From Hypoxylon rubiginosum (Eukaryota > Ascomycota > Sordariomycetes > Xylariales > Hypoxylaceae), in the NCBI GenBank assembly GCA_902806565.1, contig CADCXA010000025.1, forward strand, positions 1,488,001 through 1,552,000: a stretch of DNA of 64,000 bases, read 5' to 3'. Under the pieces are notes generated by a model that worked only from the letters and a program-made list of their open reading frames with translations, did no database searches and was not told where the DNA came from. Within the stretch, counting starts at the first letter, position 1. Each line of letters starts with the position of its first letter. Position numbers and translations under genes: made by a program. Shown here piece by piece: positions 27,846-40,500 of this stretch.

Positions 27846-30077
27846 ATGGCCGGCGACATGGCTATACAGATTCCTCTAGCATTGCTGGCCCAGCCGACTA
27901 TCCCATGCTCTGCCGCCTATGAATCTCTGCGGCTTCCAAGCTATACTCGATCCATTAGGCTTCTCAGCCTTGACCCATCCAACGACTTCGCCACCCCTCT
28001 TGCTGGAACTCTTCGACAAGTCTCTCTGGATGATGCCGACTGCCCCCAGTTCAATGCGCTGTCGTATGTCTGGGGTACTTTCGCATCCCCAACAGACACG
28101 CCCAAATGTTGTACCGGGGATTTTCAGATAACAGCCAACTGCAGAGACGCATTGTGTCGGCTTCGACATATGTATCGTGGCATCACTATATGGGTAGATG
28201 CCATCTGTATTGATCAAGATAACAATGAAGAAAAACAACATCAGATTACTCTGATGAGGGAAATATACATGCGCGCAGAGAGAGTATATTTTTGGATCGG
28301 GAAAGAAACCCCAGCGCTGGAGAGAGCCATCAAGTGCTTGTCGGCGGCGGCAGGCGTCTATCATCTCCTAACACATCCAGCCCGCGCCCGGAAATCTTCT
28401 TTCAGCTTCCAGCAAACCTATCGTTATCTCAAGATGCTATCACCAGTGCTAGTACTAATCTCGATTTATAAGTGTCTTCAAGACTTATTCACAGGTTTCC
28501 AGCTTTGGGGGATTTACCACCAATATAAACAAACTGATTTTGATGAGCTCTTCAGTCGAGAATGGTTCTTACGATCGTGGACTTTCCAAGAAACTGTTCT
28601 GGCTTACGACTCGGTTGTCGTTTGCGGTTCCGTAACCATCAAATGGGAGACATTCGTCCGTGGGTTCAGATGTGTCGACTGCTTGTTCACAGTCTGGCTT
28701 CTGGAACCCTTTGGAGATGAATATTTAGCATACCAAAAAATGATAGGACCAAAATATCGCGACTCGGCGTTAAACAAAATGATTCCACAATCCTTCCGGG
28801 TTTTCAGTGGAGTTATAGACCTCTGGATGAGGGTTAAGCGACCTAAGTTTCGGCATGGCATACAACGACGCCTCCCTTCTTTCACATATTTATTTCACGG
28901 ATACCGGAAAGCACGCTATGATATTAAGATGTACTTTTCACCCTATGGTCATTATTTATGTCCGCATAAGTTATTACGATGCGTGGCGCTCAGTTTTGTA
29001 ATGACCTTCCTTTTCGTACCGTGTCAAATCTTGGGCATTATGTACTTAGCCTATACCAATGTGTCCATACTCGCGCCTATACTCGCGTTGCTACGACGGG
29101 GCAAACCTCAGGCGCAAATCTACCATGAGTTGTTCTTAGCTCTTTTGCGTCAGAGCTCCTTAGCCATCATTCTACTTCTTGACGCGGGCCGGGACGCGGG
29201 AAGCATTGCGGACGCGGCGATGGCGGGTGCCCCTTCGTGGGTGCCAAACTGGGGTCGGTGGCCAACTATCACGATCCCGGATAACTATTTTGCCCGACTA
29301 AGGCTCGGTATCACGACAGGATTCAACCCGCGTGTTGGCTTAGGCCAGGGTCCCGGCACACTCCTGGTCTACGGGCACCTGAAAGGACACATCGAAGTCT
29401 GCCAAGGAAGATTCCGCAAAATCGATATCGATGCGAATATAACAACCCTCTACAAAGCGGTGAAGACGTCCGTAACCTGGGCTAGAGCCGCGAGGAATAA
29501 AACGCAGTTACTTACGGACTTCAGCTTCGACTGGGGTAGCCTTAGCCCCAATCCGGATGGTATGCGTGACTGGAGGGTTCTGCAACCGGACTCGCCGAGT
29601 TGGCTTGACACGTATTTGGGATCGAGACAAGAACCACTTTCGTCCGAACAAACCTTACATATAGAGGACGATGTTGGGCAATTCTTCGTTAAGGCAATGG
29701 AAAATTGCAGGCCACAAGACCAGTCCCGCGATGTTGCCAAGAAGATCACCCGGAATCTCTTAGAGGACAAAAGGATCCTTGCTTATTTCATCCATCTTGT
29801 CAATACCATAACTCTCGATGATCGTCCAAAATTCCTCACTTCTCGCGGGTATATCGGGTGCGGGTCGAAAGGGATCGCAGTCGGAGACCGAATCGCGCTC
29901 ATAGACGGAGTGCCAGCAGCACCGCTCATTCTACGGCCGCACAACACGAGCAGCCCGGGTAGATCCGACGTAGGCTGTAACCAACGCTACAATGTCATAT
30001 GCTCGGCGTTTATTGACGGGTTTCCAAGGGGAGATCTTGGTGGATCAGACTACGAAGGGGAAATTGTGCTATTGTGA
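27846..30077 (+). CDS. HET-domain (heterokaryon incompatibility) protein with membrane segments
   Basis: HET domains are fungal, TIR-like signalling modules that trigger allorecognition cell death in known cases. This is a 743-aa intronless frame. HET motifs are in order: ALSYVWG at 71-77, ITIWVDAICIDQDN at about 113-126 and FLRSWTFQE at 241-249. The usual PSWVPNW motif is at about 463-469. The expected C-terminal block (GYIGCGSKGIAVGDRIAL, then PLILRP) is near residues 670-700. Hydrophobic stretches at about 197-216 and 377-416 look like membrane helices, which most HET proteins lack at these places. Base composition is lower in GC than in its neighbours. No STAND or lectin partner gene is nearby. 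Whether it is an active incompatibility gene is unknown. Confidence 0.9.
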   Translation: MAGDMAIQIPLALLAQPTIPCSAAYESLRLPSYTRSIRLLSLDPSNDFATPLAGTLRQVSLDDADCPQFNALSYVWGTFASPTDTPKCCTGDFQITANCRDALCRLRHMYRGITIWVDAICIDQDNNEEKQHQITLMREIYMRAERVYFWIGKETPALERAIKCLSAAAGVYHLLTHPARARKSSFSFQQTYRYLKMLSPVLVLISIYKCLQDLFTGFQLWGIYHQYKQTDFDELFSREWFLRSWTFQETVLAYDSVVVCGSVTIKWETFVRGFRCVDCLFTVWLLEPFGDEYLAYQKMIGPKYRDSALNKMIPQSFRVFSGVIDLWMRVKRPKFRHGIQRRLPSFTYLFHGYRKARYDIKMYFSPYGHYLCPHKLLRCVALSFVMTFLFVPCQILGIMYLAYTNVSILAPILALLRRGKPQAQIYHELFLALLRQSSLAIILLLDAGRDAGSIADAAMAGAPSWVPNWGRWPTITIPDNYFARLRLGITTGFNPRVGLGQGPGTLLVYGHLKGHIEVCQGRFRKIDIDANITTLYKAVKTSVTWARAARNKTQLLTDFSFDWGSLSPNPDGMRDWRVLQPDSPSWLDTYLGSRQEPLSSEQTLHIEDDVGQFFVKAMENCRPQDQSRDVAKKITRNLLEDKRILAYFIHLVNTITLDDRPKFLTSRGYIGCGSKGIAVGDRIALIDGVPAAPLILRPHNTSSPGRSDVGCNQRYNVICSAFIDGFPRGDLGGSDYEGEIVLL

Positions 30078-30383
30078 ATACCTAGGGATGTACATAGGGG
30101 TAGCTACTCTATATACCATTAGGGAATACATATCCTCAGTAACCAAGAAAATATCTAGCTCAGGATACTAACTAGCAGCCAGGCGGGTATCGCCAAAGAG
30201 GTCGGGGCATCCGCTCGTTGCTGCGGGCGGGCCGGAAGGGCCCAACAATAGATGGTATTAGGTACGATGTGATCTCGATATACCATCACACGTCGCTACC
30301 GCGAACCAACTAGCCCGCCTCTTACAGAACCACAAACAAGACCACACACACTAGGCCACGCACCACACGGCAACAGCAAACGC
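30078..30383. other. Convergent intergenic region
   Basis: A 306-bp space between the stop codons of the HET and GH5 genes. It should hold both 3' ends; nothing else is seen. Confidence 0.6.
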
Positions 30384-31786
30384 CTACGAGCACGCGCCCG
30401 ACCCAGCCACGCCGCTCAGATCCTTCGGGACGATCCCAGCCGCGACCGCGTCGCGGTAGGACCAGCGCCAGTCGCCGAGCTGCGCCTTCCAGTTCCAGTA
30501 CGTCCACCCGGCGGTCGTGCGCTCGTACCCCGTGACCTGGGCGCGGAACCACTTCCTGTAGAAGTCGTCGTTCCCGCCGTCGCGGCGCCACGCCGGGTCC
30601 GAGTTCTCGACGCTGTCGGGGGGGCTGATGGCCCACTCCGTCACGAGCATCGGCGTCTCGTTACTTGGGTTGCGGTTGGATGTGCACGCGTCCGAGATGA
30701 AGGCTTCGTGGGTTAGGGCGATGCTGGAGTCCCATTTTTGGTACTGAGAGGGAGGGGTCTGATGTTAGCTTGCTGTTGCGGATGGGGACCAGGAGAGAGA
30801 TGGAGGAAGAGAGATACATACCCTGTGGTCCTCGAAAGCGACGGACTCGGCTCCGGACGGCAGGAACTCCTTCGGGTTCCCCGCGCCCCAGGCTGAGCCC
30901 ATGAACTGCACGTGCAGCTTGTCCTTGACCTTGAGGCCGGACTCGACTTGTCGGATTCCCTAGACGGACGAAGGAAAGTTAGAATACGATACGGTGCTTG
31001 TTTGGGAACATGACTGATGAGGACTGACGTTGTAGGCGTTGGGATAAAATTTCGAACGCAGGTCGTCGTGCCCCCGCGCCGGCTCGTTGACGACCCCGAT
31101 CATGCCGACGTTGCGCATCTCGCTCCGGGTATGCGCCAGCTTCGTCAGGTACTTGAGGAAGTCGACGCCCCGCTGGTAGTTCCCGTCGTTGAAGAACTGC
31201 ACGTCTGACGTCGTGTGGCCGGCGAAGGACTGGCTTGAAGCCTGCACCCCGGGTGCGGCGTGCATACTGTAATTTACCGATCAGAAAAAGGGGTAAGGAC
31301 CGATACCAGGGGGTCATACTCAAGGATGATGTAGAACCCGCGCGAACTAGCCATCTCGCAGACCTTGAGGAGGTGCTCCTCCCCGCCTCTAGGGTAGTAC
31401 TCGCCCTGCCGGACCAGGGACTCGTCGAGCCAGAAGCCGAGCGGGATGCGCACGGCGTTGAGCCCGTAGCTCTTCATGTCGTCAAAATCCTTGTCGGTGA
31501 TCCACCGCGCCCAGTGGCTCTGAAACGCGCTGTCGGCCCGGTCCTGGCCTAACTTCTTCACGCAGTCCCACTCGGACTCGAGGCCCCCGCATCCCATCGT
31601 GCTCCATTCCGATCCGCAGAGCCAGGGCTCGACGACGAAGAGGCTTCCGAGGTTCACCCCGCGGACCTTCCCGTTCTGCACCCACCGCCGTACGTTAGGG
31701 GTCACGTCGCCGGGCAGCCATGCTTTCGAAGGTAAGGAGAATAGGACTGCCAAGGAGGCGACGACGAGTTTCATAGAGCCGAACAT
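30384..31786 (-). CDS. Secreted GH5 endo-beta-1,6-glucanase, four exons
   Basis: This is a glycoside hydrolase family 5 enzyme, most like fungal endo-1,6-beta-glucanases that cut beta-1,6-glucan in fungal walls. Exons are 31786-31320, 31266-31029, 30959-30822 and 30743-30384, giving 400 aa, the usual length. Introns of 53, 69 and 78 nt are all GT-AG; a CTAAC branch is clear in the last. A signal peptide MFGSMKLVVASLAVLFSLPSKA starts the protein. RGVNLGSLFVVEPWL is the typical N-terminal block. The intron-1 splice makes YIILDMHAAPG. The acid/base Glu is E217 in GVVNEPARG and the nucleophile is E317 in MLVTEWAIS. Met5 is an alternative start. It may serve in wall remodelling or mycoparasitism. 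GH5 is sure; the beta-1,6 specificity is inferred from overall resemblance. Confidence 0.9.
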
Positions 31787-33532
31787 GGGTAGGTAGGTTT
31801 CTTAACTGTAGTAGACGACCGTGGTGACTGGGCCGTACACTAAATAACGGGACGGCATGGTGCTCTGCTTAAATGCTCAGGGGAGGCGAATGTGAATATA
31901 GTCTACTGCCGTTGACGGGTAGTCTTATCGAGCTTCATGAGTTACGATCCTTCAAGTGACGTAAATACTGAGCTAGGCGAGATCTATCCCAGAAGCGCAT
32001 TAGGTGCTGGTGTGCTGATCCTCCTTCTCGGCTCGCAGACGTCACTCGGAGAACGATGATTTTGATCAGAGACGTGAATGCCATTTCTTCAATGAGACAT
32101 ATCGCCTGTGTTCTCGTGTAATCTGCTCTGCTTAAATTGACAATCTGCTTTGCAGTTATATCAAACATTTCTTATCCGATCTGAGCCGTGGGTTGAAGTT
32201 GGTTGGGAATCAGCACAGCAGCGAGCGGAATGGTGACTTTAAGCTATCCACCTCTAGTACATAGATATCTTACAACATAAAACTACGGATTCGCTAGAGG
32301 GTGCGGGATATCAAGTTCCTATGAGTTATGCTCAACCAAGTTTCCACTGATCGACTTACAGAATGCCGTATAGGGTGTATCGTGTGTTTTGACAGGAACG
32401 AGAAACAATCTGGGGCGCGGGTCCAGCAGGTAGGGTTACATACATTAGCTCGTACCAAGTATAACAATACCCCTATTTTACAGGTTCGTGTTTCTATTTT
32501 CGGTTCCGGAAATGTACATGCATGGCATATGCATCAAGCAAGATGCCTCTGAAGCTATACCATAGTAGTAGGTATGTATCTCTTACTGTGACTATAATGT
32601 ACACCGAGGAAGGGGGAAAAATACATGCAAAGGAAGCTCTCTTAATATGCGTCCAGATGTAACGCTTATTTCCACATGTCGGGACCGACCAACTAGATAA
32701 CATCCACCATCTTCCTTCGACAGGAATAATGACGTCTGCGGTTACAAGTATTTGTTTCGTTCAAATCCTTCAGGCTCATCCCCCACGCCCGCTAACAGAC
32801 CCCGAAGCAGCCATCGCCGATTCGCTCCCGCTCTGGATTCACACTCAAGAAGACATTGGTCATCGATAACTCGTATACTTCCAAGTCACCGCTATTTATC
32901 AAGAGAAACGAAAGAAGCAAAAGAAGCCAAAGCCATCGAATTTTTACCCACTGACTAAAAGACATTCGCTTCTATGTACCATATCTAGGCCGCGGGTCTG
33001 TCTACCTTTGAACTCTGGCAGGGAAAAATGCATGCCATTGAGTAGATGGAAATACAAGCGCTGATCCGCCCAGTCTCGCTTTTTTGTATTCATTTTGGCC
33101 TTTAATTTATGTCTCCATGGCCCGCCCGTTTCGCCTGCTCTTCCGTCCGAAACGTCATGCCAAATACCCTTATGACTAGGCCGTATTCCCAATCCTGAGC
33201 CCCTTTTAACGCCATACGCCGAACCCAAATGGATAAAGAACGGCCGAATTCTTAGCAAACCGCAAGCATGAATAAAACCAACGTTTTTTTAAGACACATC
33301 AGAATAGAACCCGTTGATGCGAAGCAAACCGCGGAGGACCCGATATTAGGTTGTATGTATGACGTGATATGGAAAGTATGGAGGACCTCGTATCTCCTTG
33401 TGCTATTTTGCAGGCTTATGTTCTTATGCACCATGTGCAATTGTTTTCAGTTTCGAAGCGATAGAGATGCACGCTGGCATACCGTTCAAGGTAGAACCAG
33501 ACAAGGCCATCCATTGACAAGATCGTGCCGGC
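31787..33532. other. Gene-free interval
   Basis: It holds the upstream region of the GH5 gene and the 3' side of the Puf3 gene, and only short, unconvincing frames. Confidence 0.5.
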
Positions 33533-36474
33533 TTACGATTCGTTAACCTCAACCGCCGGGCAAGGCTGACCGGGTGGCGATATCTTGGAGTTGTTTTCAT
33601 CCACAGACTCCTCTATGCTGGCATTGGTGCTCGGCGGGCTGCTACTCTCTGGGCTGTTTTGCTCCATGGTAAGCGATGGAGTAGGCGCGGCCGAGTTGAC
33701 TTCGACCTGGAGGCTCGGTGTGGTAGGACCGGCAGAAGACATCCCAGTCACCGAGTTGGCGAAGCTAGGTCCTTCCGAGCCGGCTGAGCTTGCCGACATC
33801 AGTCTATCCAAGGCCGTGATCTGCCGTCCGGTGCTGTGCTTCTTTAGACTCGCGAAATGAGGCCTCATCTCCTCAATGAAGGATTCGCGATCGCTGCCCT
33901 CAAGATGTTGCATCAGTTTCTCTATTTTCTGCATTAGTCTTGACGTATCGATAGGTTGAGTAGGAGCTCAACTTACGAATCACATAGTTGCCGAATTGGT
34001 CCCTCATGATAAGCTGGAGCTGATTATTTCCATTATTGTCTGGGGACGTAAGTTGAATCCTTATAGCTCTCCGGTCTTCGTTCGTTCCATACTCTATCGA
34101 CTTCTCGACAACATTCGACGCGAACTTGTGTCTTGAATAGACGAGTAGTTTCTGAAGAACGAGCTGTATCACTAGCCGCCGGTCTTCGGGTTCGCCCTGG
34201 GCGATGATGTGCTGGGTGACATAATTCCCATACTGGTCCGTGATGAGTCTGGCCGCACATGTATGGAGATCTGTCATCAGGCTCTTCTTCTCTGCTTCCG
34301 TCCCGTGCTCGAGGATTCGCTGGATGACTCTACAGCCATAATTGTGTGAAGCCAGAGATTCAATTTGGCTTTGGAAAGCGTCCATAATGAATGGAATGCA
34401 GAGGCGTGGCACCATCTGGATGATCTTCTGAATTACGTGGTTTCCATTCTGGTCTTTCACGATCCGCATAATGTCAGGCTTGAGCTCTTCCACGATCTCA
34501 GTCTGCTGTTCGACTAGAACATGCTCGAGGGCCTGATTCATCTGGTTAGCAAACCTATTGAAGGCGCACTTATCATATTGATCTTACCTTTTGAACAACG
34601 CGACACGCGTACATCTGCGTGGAAAGCTCTGCAACCTTCCCCTTCATCTGCGCTGCGATGATCTTCTTTTGAACTTGATTTCCATGCTCGAAAAACTTCT
34701 GTATGACGTAGTTGCCAAACACATCCTTCATGAGTTGAAGTGTGTTAGGCTCGATTTCCCGGAAGACTTGGTCCTTCTCATCACTATTAGCGGTCTGAAG
34801 TTTTTCCTGGATGAAACGTGAGCCATGTTGATCGCCGCTGAACTCGACGATGTAGTTGTAGATATCCTAAAAAGCCACGTCAGTTGCAACTTCCCTCGAT
34901 TTCATGGGTTTGGCAAAGCCTACCTTCAGTTCGTAGCGCTTGTTGGACTTGGCATTACTCCGGAACTCTTCGAGAACAGCGCTCCTCATACCTTTGCCAG
35001 GATCTTGATCTCTACTGGGCCGCGCAGGAACAGGGAGCCCCGGAAGGTAGTTCACTGGTAAACCAAATCCCGGAAGCTGGACCTGAGAGCGGAAGTTGGG
35101 ATTCTGCACGTATTGGTCGTAAGGGGTTGAGAATTGGGAAAGGTTTGTGTTGTAGTAGTTCGGAGGGTAGAAACCAGGTTGCTGGTTCAGATACTGCGAA
35201 CCGTGTTGTGCTCGGTCGAGTTCCTGGAGCATCCTTGGGTCCCGTGATCCGGGCCGACTCCATGGATCAGCCCTCGCGTTTGGAGTCCCTGAGAAACCGC
35301 GCGGGCTATTGACGCTCGTCCGGTATGAGCTTCCAGCAGGGGAGCCTCTCTCACCCACCGCCACGATTCTCCTAGCATTCTTCAACGCCATGGTCACAGG
35401 GTCCGCCCAGGATGATTCCGGCATGTTTTGGTTGAAACCCATCGAGTTGGAAGGCCCTATATCATGCTGCCATGGCTGCGAACCCGGATCTAATTGGAAC
35501 GGTTGGCTGGCTGGGTTAAAATGCCCGTTAGCCGCATAACCGCCGTTAATGGATTCCGAATTGTCTTCCAACGAAAGGCTTCCTCGGAAGCTTTCCTCAA
35601 GGTCACGGGTGGAAGCATCTGCTGTCCCAAATCCGAAAGCATTCGAGCGACCGAGTTCTGAAGGCAACGCGATCGAGTTACCGGAAATAGAGGGGCGTTG
35701 AGTTTGCTGCTTAGTGTGACCCGGTATCTTGGAAAAGTAGTGTGAGTTATCACCATACTGGTGGGAAGGCGTTTGCGCGCTGGACTCGGCTTGCCGCGAG
35801 GTCAGAGTACCCTGTCTACTATGCCCAAGATTGTTATATGTAGGATCGTTCGAGTTGCGACGGTAAAGACTGGCAGCCTCAAAATCTAGCTGACCGTTGC
35901 TGTTGGATGCGTACAAGTTAGAGTTTCCTCTATCGTCGCCAGCTGAGTCCCCATATCCGCCCGAATACTTAAAAGACGATGTTGAAGGATCTAGAGGCCC
36001 AGGTGCAACCGTTCTATTAGGAGGAGCCGATCCATTCTGGCTAACTGGCGGTCGCAGTTGGAAGCCATGAGAGTTGTTCTGGACGTCGGTATAGTTGTGC
36101 TGAAAGCTATCTCTTGTGCGTGTTGGTGAAGTGCTCCCAGAAGACGATGAACCTGGATGCGCACTGCCTGTCTGGTTCCATATTCCACCTCGGGATACCC
36201 ATGGTGCAGCTTGAGAATGCGAGTTCAGTTGCGCAGACCCCGATACAGCGCTCGGCGAAGTTTCATCTGACTCTGAACCGTGTGTTAGCTCTATTTTCGA
36301 AGTACATCCTAGCCTAACTGCGTTTGTGCCTGACACACCTCTGGAATTCATGACGTCCCGTCGCGAATTAAGCGACATCGTGCTATTTCCCCATATGCCA
36401 CCTGACTGCCAAGCGGAATGGCTGAAGGTCGATCCGAGAGGCTGCGAGCCCTTTTCATTGGAAGCATTTCCCAT
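33533..36474 (-). CDS. puf3: Puf3-type Pumilio RNA-binding protein, four exons
   Basis: PUF proteins bind UGUA-containing 3' UTRs; Puf3 controls mRNAs for mitochondrial biogenesis. Exons are 36474-34924, 34866-34588, 34532-33977 and 33921-33533, giving 924 aa. Introns of 57, 54 and 55 nt are GT-AG. About 510 disordered residues (Ser, Asn, Gln, Gly) precede eight PUF repeats. The repeat RNA-contact helices read [56 protein letters not shown] and NYVIQKLM, which is the Puf3 order. The last intron uses the ATAG acceptor, because only this keeps repeat 8 (GNYVIQKLM) in frame. The start ATG has a GCCATGG context. An upstream non-coding exon is possible. A Ser/Pro-rich tail follows repeat 8. Confidence 0.92.
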
Positions 36475-37540
36475 GGCGAGGTTAGGGAAGCCGTTAGGCC
36501 GAGTCTATTTGCAAGGAAACATGTTAGCCAGAACATCGTTTTGTTGTTGATAGCAGTGTATGCCGTGTATATAACCAAGGGATGATTCATGAAGGTCGTG
36601 ACAGCCCGTTATTGGTATGCCATCCATCCTCAGTGAGTGGTCGGTATTAGGCCAGAGCAAGCGTGGCTTGCGTCCGCGTGGGTTGTAATTACAGGTGAAT
36701 GGAGAATGACTTACAGCCGTAGTCATGGCTTCGTCTTCCTCACTGGTAACAAATTTGATATTCCACGGTCGACGACGTGGTATGTGCAAGGAGGCGCCGT
36801 ATCGCGCCGCGCCGTCTCTCCGTCAGACGTTACTAGTATTCGTAGCTTGTTATTGACGGATGGAAAATGGTAATATGCGGTCGACGTGTTCGGGCGTCGA
36901 AGGCGGAAATGGTACGGCGATTTCTATTATATACGCTATAGAGATACGAAAAGTTCTCCTGGTAATATGGACAAAGAATAAGTTAGGCTACTAGATCAGA
37001 AGTTTGAGGTGGAAAGGAAGGGAGAATTAGGATGACAGTGCACTAAATAGGGCATAAAGATCGACAAGGCTATCCAGGAGCGACAACTCACCTAAGGTCT
37101 TGTATTAATTTTCCTTTCTGCGTCCGGTAAAGACTGGTCCAAACGAAAGTCGAGTGCCGGGCAAATCTGGCTCGAGGCAAGGCTTTAATGTAACGATTTC
37201 TCCGTATGCATATGTCCCTATGATGATCCTGCTCGTGCTTGTCGGCTACCCTCATTCGTCGATAAGATAGTAATGATGAAGCTAGCCAGTGAGCAAGGAC
37301 AGAATCGAATAAAAAGAGAGAAGCGCTACGGTCGGACAGAACGAAGAAAGATGTAAAAAGGCAAGGAGGAAGGCACTCGAAGAATAGGCTACCGTGTGTT
37401 ATGTAGGTAGATATTGTAGGTTGTGCGCAGTAGTCGGATTGGTTAAGGTGTACGTGCGAAAAGTCGTTCACGGCTACACGCGCAGGGTGGAGGTTCGAAG
37501 TTCGAGGGTCGAGGGTTGGCGGAGTAAGTACCGTATGTTA

Positions 37541-37565
37541 AAGTTGCAGTTGCAGTTGCAGTTGC
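37541..37565 (+). repeat. 6-bp tandem repeat GTTGCA, about 4 copies
   Basis: Four head-to-tail copies, about 1.07 kb upstream of the Puf3 start codon. Confidence 0.85.
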
Positions 37566-40500
37566 GGCAAGGGTCTCGGTCTTGAGCGTGGTTTATAAAA
37601 TAAAAAAAGACAAACGGCACTGTACAGCCCAAGGCTACAACCAATGATTAGTTAAAAGTAACCCCGTGAGGGCTGACCTCGACGAGTATCGACGAGTGCG
37701 TTAGATGTAATGGAAGATATAAGTGAACGGGAAAAGAGGGAGCCTTATTTGAATGGGTCCTTTGCTTTGGGGGGGGTATGGTTTTGCGCAAACCGGAAGG
37801 CGAATTTTGTGCTTTGGATTGGCTGGATTAAGAAATGGAGTTGGACTCTTTTCGTCAAAGTTAGAAAAGGGTTCAAGCAACAAGCCCTGGTGAATGTCGC
37901 AGCAGCAGTGCTACTATGGTAGACCTGACAAGCAAGAGTCCTGCTAGTACTGCTAGCATAAGTCTTGCTAGGCTAGTTGAGTTCTGCCCCCCCGGTCTAG
38001 GGAGCTAAACAGGGGTCTTCCCAACCCCAAAAAAGAAAATCAATCCCAAACGAACAGCGCCCAGAGTCCTAGACGGGCTCTCGAGTCTAGGCTGTCTAGG
38101 CTAGATTCGCTGGGGTCGCTGGGGTCGCTGGGGGGCTCTGGGGTCAAACTTAGAAATAGGTAAGGTAAAGTCTTGGGTATTGATAGGTACGAAGTACCGG
38201 GAGTACATATGTAAGGCAGGATGCAGTGATGTAGTAGTGTAAGGGGGGGTGGACCCTAAAAAAGGACGGATTCACGAGTTGACGGGCTGGGAAATCTGAT
38301 AGATCTTGGGGAAAAAGATAGTCGGGGGGTTACATACCAAGACCGGAATGGCAAGGCAGGGCAAGGGCAGGAGCAGGAGCAGGCGTTTATGGGAAAAGGG
38401 TTACCTAATGACAGGTACCTTTTTTTCTTTTCTTTTTCTTTTCTGACTCTTCCCAGGTTCTAACTCAGGCGTTAGGCGGCGCGGGCAATGCCAATGCCAA
38501 TGCAGAATGCAGAATGCAAGAATGCTGCACCGATTTGCAAGTTGGGCTGTGAGGTGTTATCAGATATGGGGGCACTTAAATGCGCTCTGCTTGTGCTTGT
38601 GCGACCTGGAGCTTGCCCCGTGTACCACTGCGGTACATGTGCAGGTCTAGTGATCCGGTGTTAGGCAAGCAATTCTGACGCACCTCTGCCTCGATTTTTG
38701 CTGTCTCGTCGTATGTACCGTATGTACCTATGCTTGTACCTCGTGTCCTTCCCGTGTGCGCTATATGCGTAAGTGTGTATGGCGATCCCACCAGACTGAG
38801 GGGCCAAGGACTAGGTAGCAATCGTCCTAGTAGAATAAGTTTATAGGAGTGCTTGGAATCGTGAGAGTATGCGTATAAAATCCAGGACCAACACGTAAGA
38901 TAGCCAAAGTAACCTGGGAAGCGTGTTCTGTAGCACGTGGGTATAGCTTATAAGAAAGATAAGATACTTGAAGGTGACAAGTGCTGTGGGCAAGCAATGG
39001 AGGGGGTTTCAATCCAGGTTCTGCGATCGAATCCACAATGGTCTAAGTAACTAAATGTTTTAGTGTTTCCGAGGTGCAGGTAAGTTAAGTAGTCCACGTT
39101 CTTCTGGGCCAAAGCAAATGCCGTGCTTAGATAGTTGTCCTGAGAGTTATTATAACTCTATAAACGCGTAGCGAGCTTGCAGCTTGGAGCTTACAGGAAA
39201 TAACTTCTGGTGCTGGTTTCCAAAGGATGGATGCGTAGTATTGCTTAACACTCTGTCCTTTCTTTAGATTTTCTACTCCAATAGAGAAAACCGTCGAGGT
39301 AGGCTAGGTTAGGTACCTAAAGTAGGTATTTTCTGTTTCTGGCTCTTGGAGGGGCCGAACTGCAGGAGGACGAGGCGCGGATGCAGATGGGGCGATGGGT
39401 CCGTGAATGGGACTCCCGTTCCCGCCGTCTTGCCGCTTCCACTCTACCCTTCTTTTTTTTTTATTAGTCGTTTCCTTCAAAAAAAAAAAAAAGTAGGTGT
39501 CCGATAGTCGCGCGACACCCACCACTTAGCAAGTTAGTATCTTTATTGGAAACAAAGAATCTGCCTAGCTTGTTCTAACAATAATATCTCGATAATGTTG
39601 AGATATTTGAGATATTGAACACGTGGGGGGGAGCTAGCGTCCACGGGGTTAAATCTTCAAGACGAGTGCTTCGCTCGTAGCTTATCCCTTGAAGCTGAAG
39701 CCGAACCAAGGTACGCACAATTCTGAACTCTGACCGTAGGATTTTGTAACGGTAGGATGTTTCTTTCGTGATAGGCGTAGAGAGGTGGAAAAGCGAAAAC
39801 TTCCAGACCGGTATGGTTGGCTACGTCTAGCTGCAGCCAAGCCCTGTGCCGGTCACCGATGGTGCTAGTGTGCTACGTCTCGATCGAATTCTAGGATTCC
39901 GACCTAGAAACCTCTAAAGCTGGTAGGTTCATCAAAGACTGTTCAGTGGACTGCTCAGTACGTAACCGCCCGGTTCTGTAACGCTATGCCATAGTTAGGT
40001 TCAGAAATACTATAAATGCATTCGTAACGGATACCTCCTGGACGAACAGTGCCCGCTATCTTCGAAGATAGAACCAAGGGGCGTTGGTGGCGGTGTTAGT
40101 GTGATAGCCGGCAAAATGCTCCCAACGTTTGTTTTATGGTGACAATCTTATGTAGGAAAGGTAGCGTCGATGTATATATGAGAAACAGCATGCGGAATTT
40201 TTGATGCTGCGCCGTTCAAAGTATATGCGTTTGGGGGCCGTTGATTTTGTTTCCGTACAATTTACAATAGCATCGCCTCAAAATAGATACAACAAGAAAT
40301 GGTCCGTATGGAAGGAAAGGCAGAAATAGATAGGTGTAGAAGTTAAGCTAATAGAGAATGAACTGTTGTTTTATACGATGCGAGTTGGGTTGTATTGACA
40401 TTGGGCGTTGCCGTCCTTGAGCCGCTCCCTTCAGACCAAAAATTGCGACTAGCCAAGGGCGAGAAGAGATATAGGATATATTCAACTTGAAGGGAGGAGA

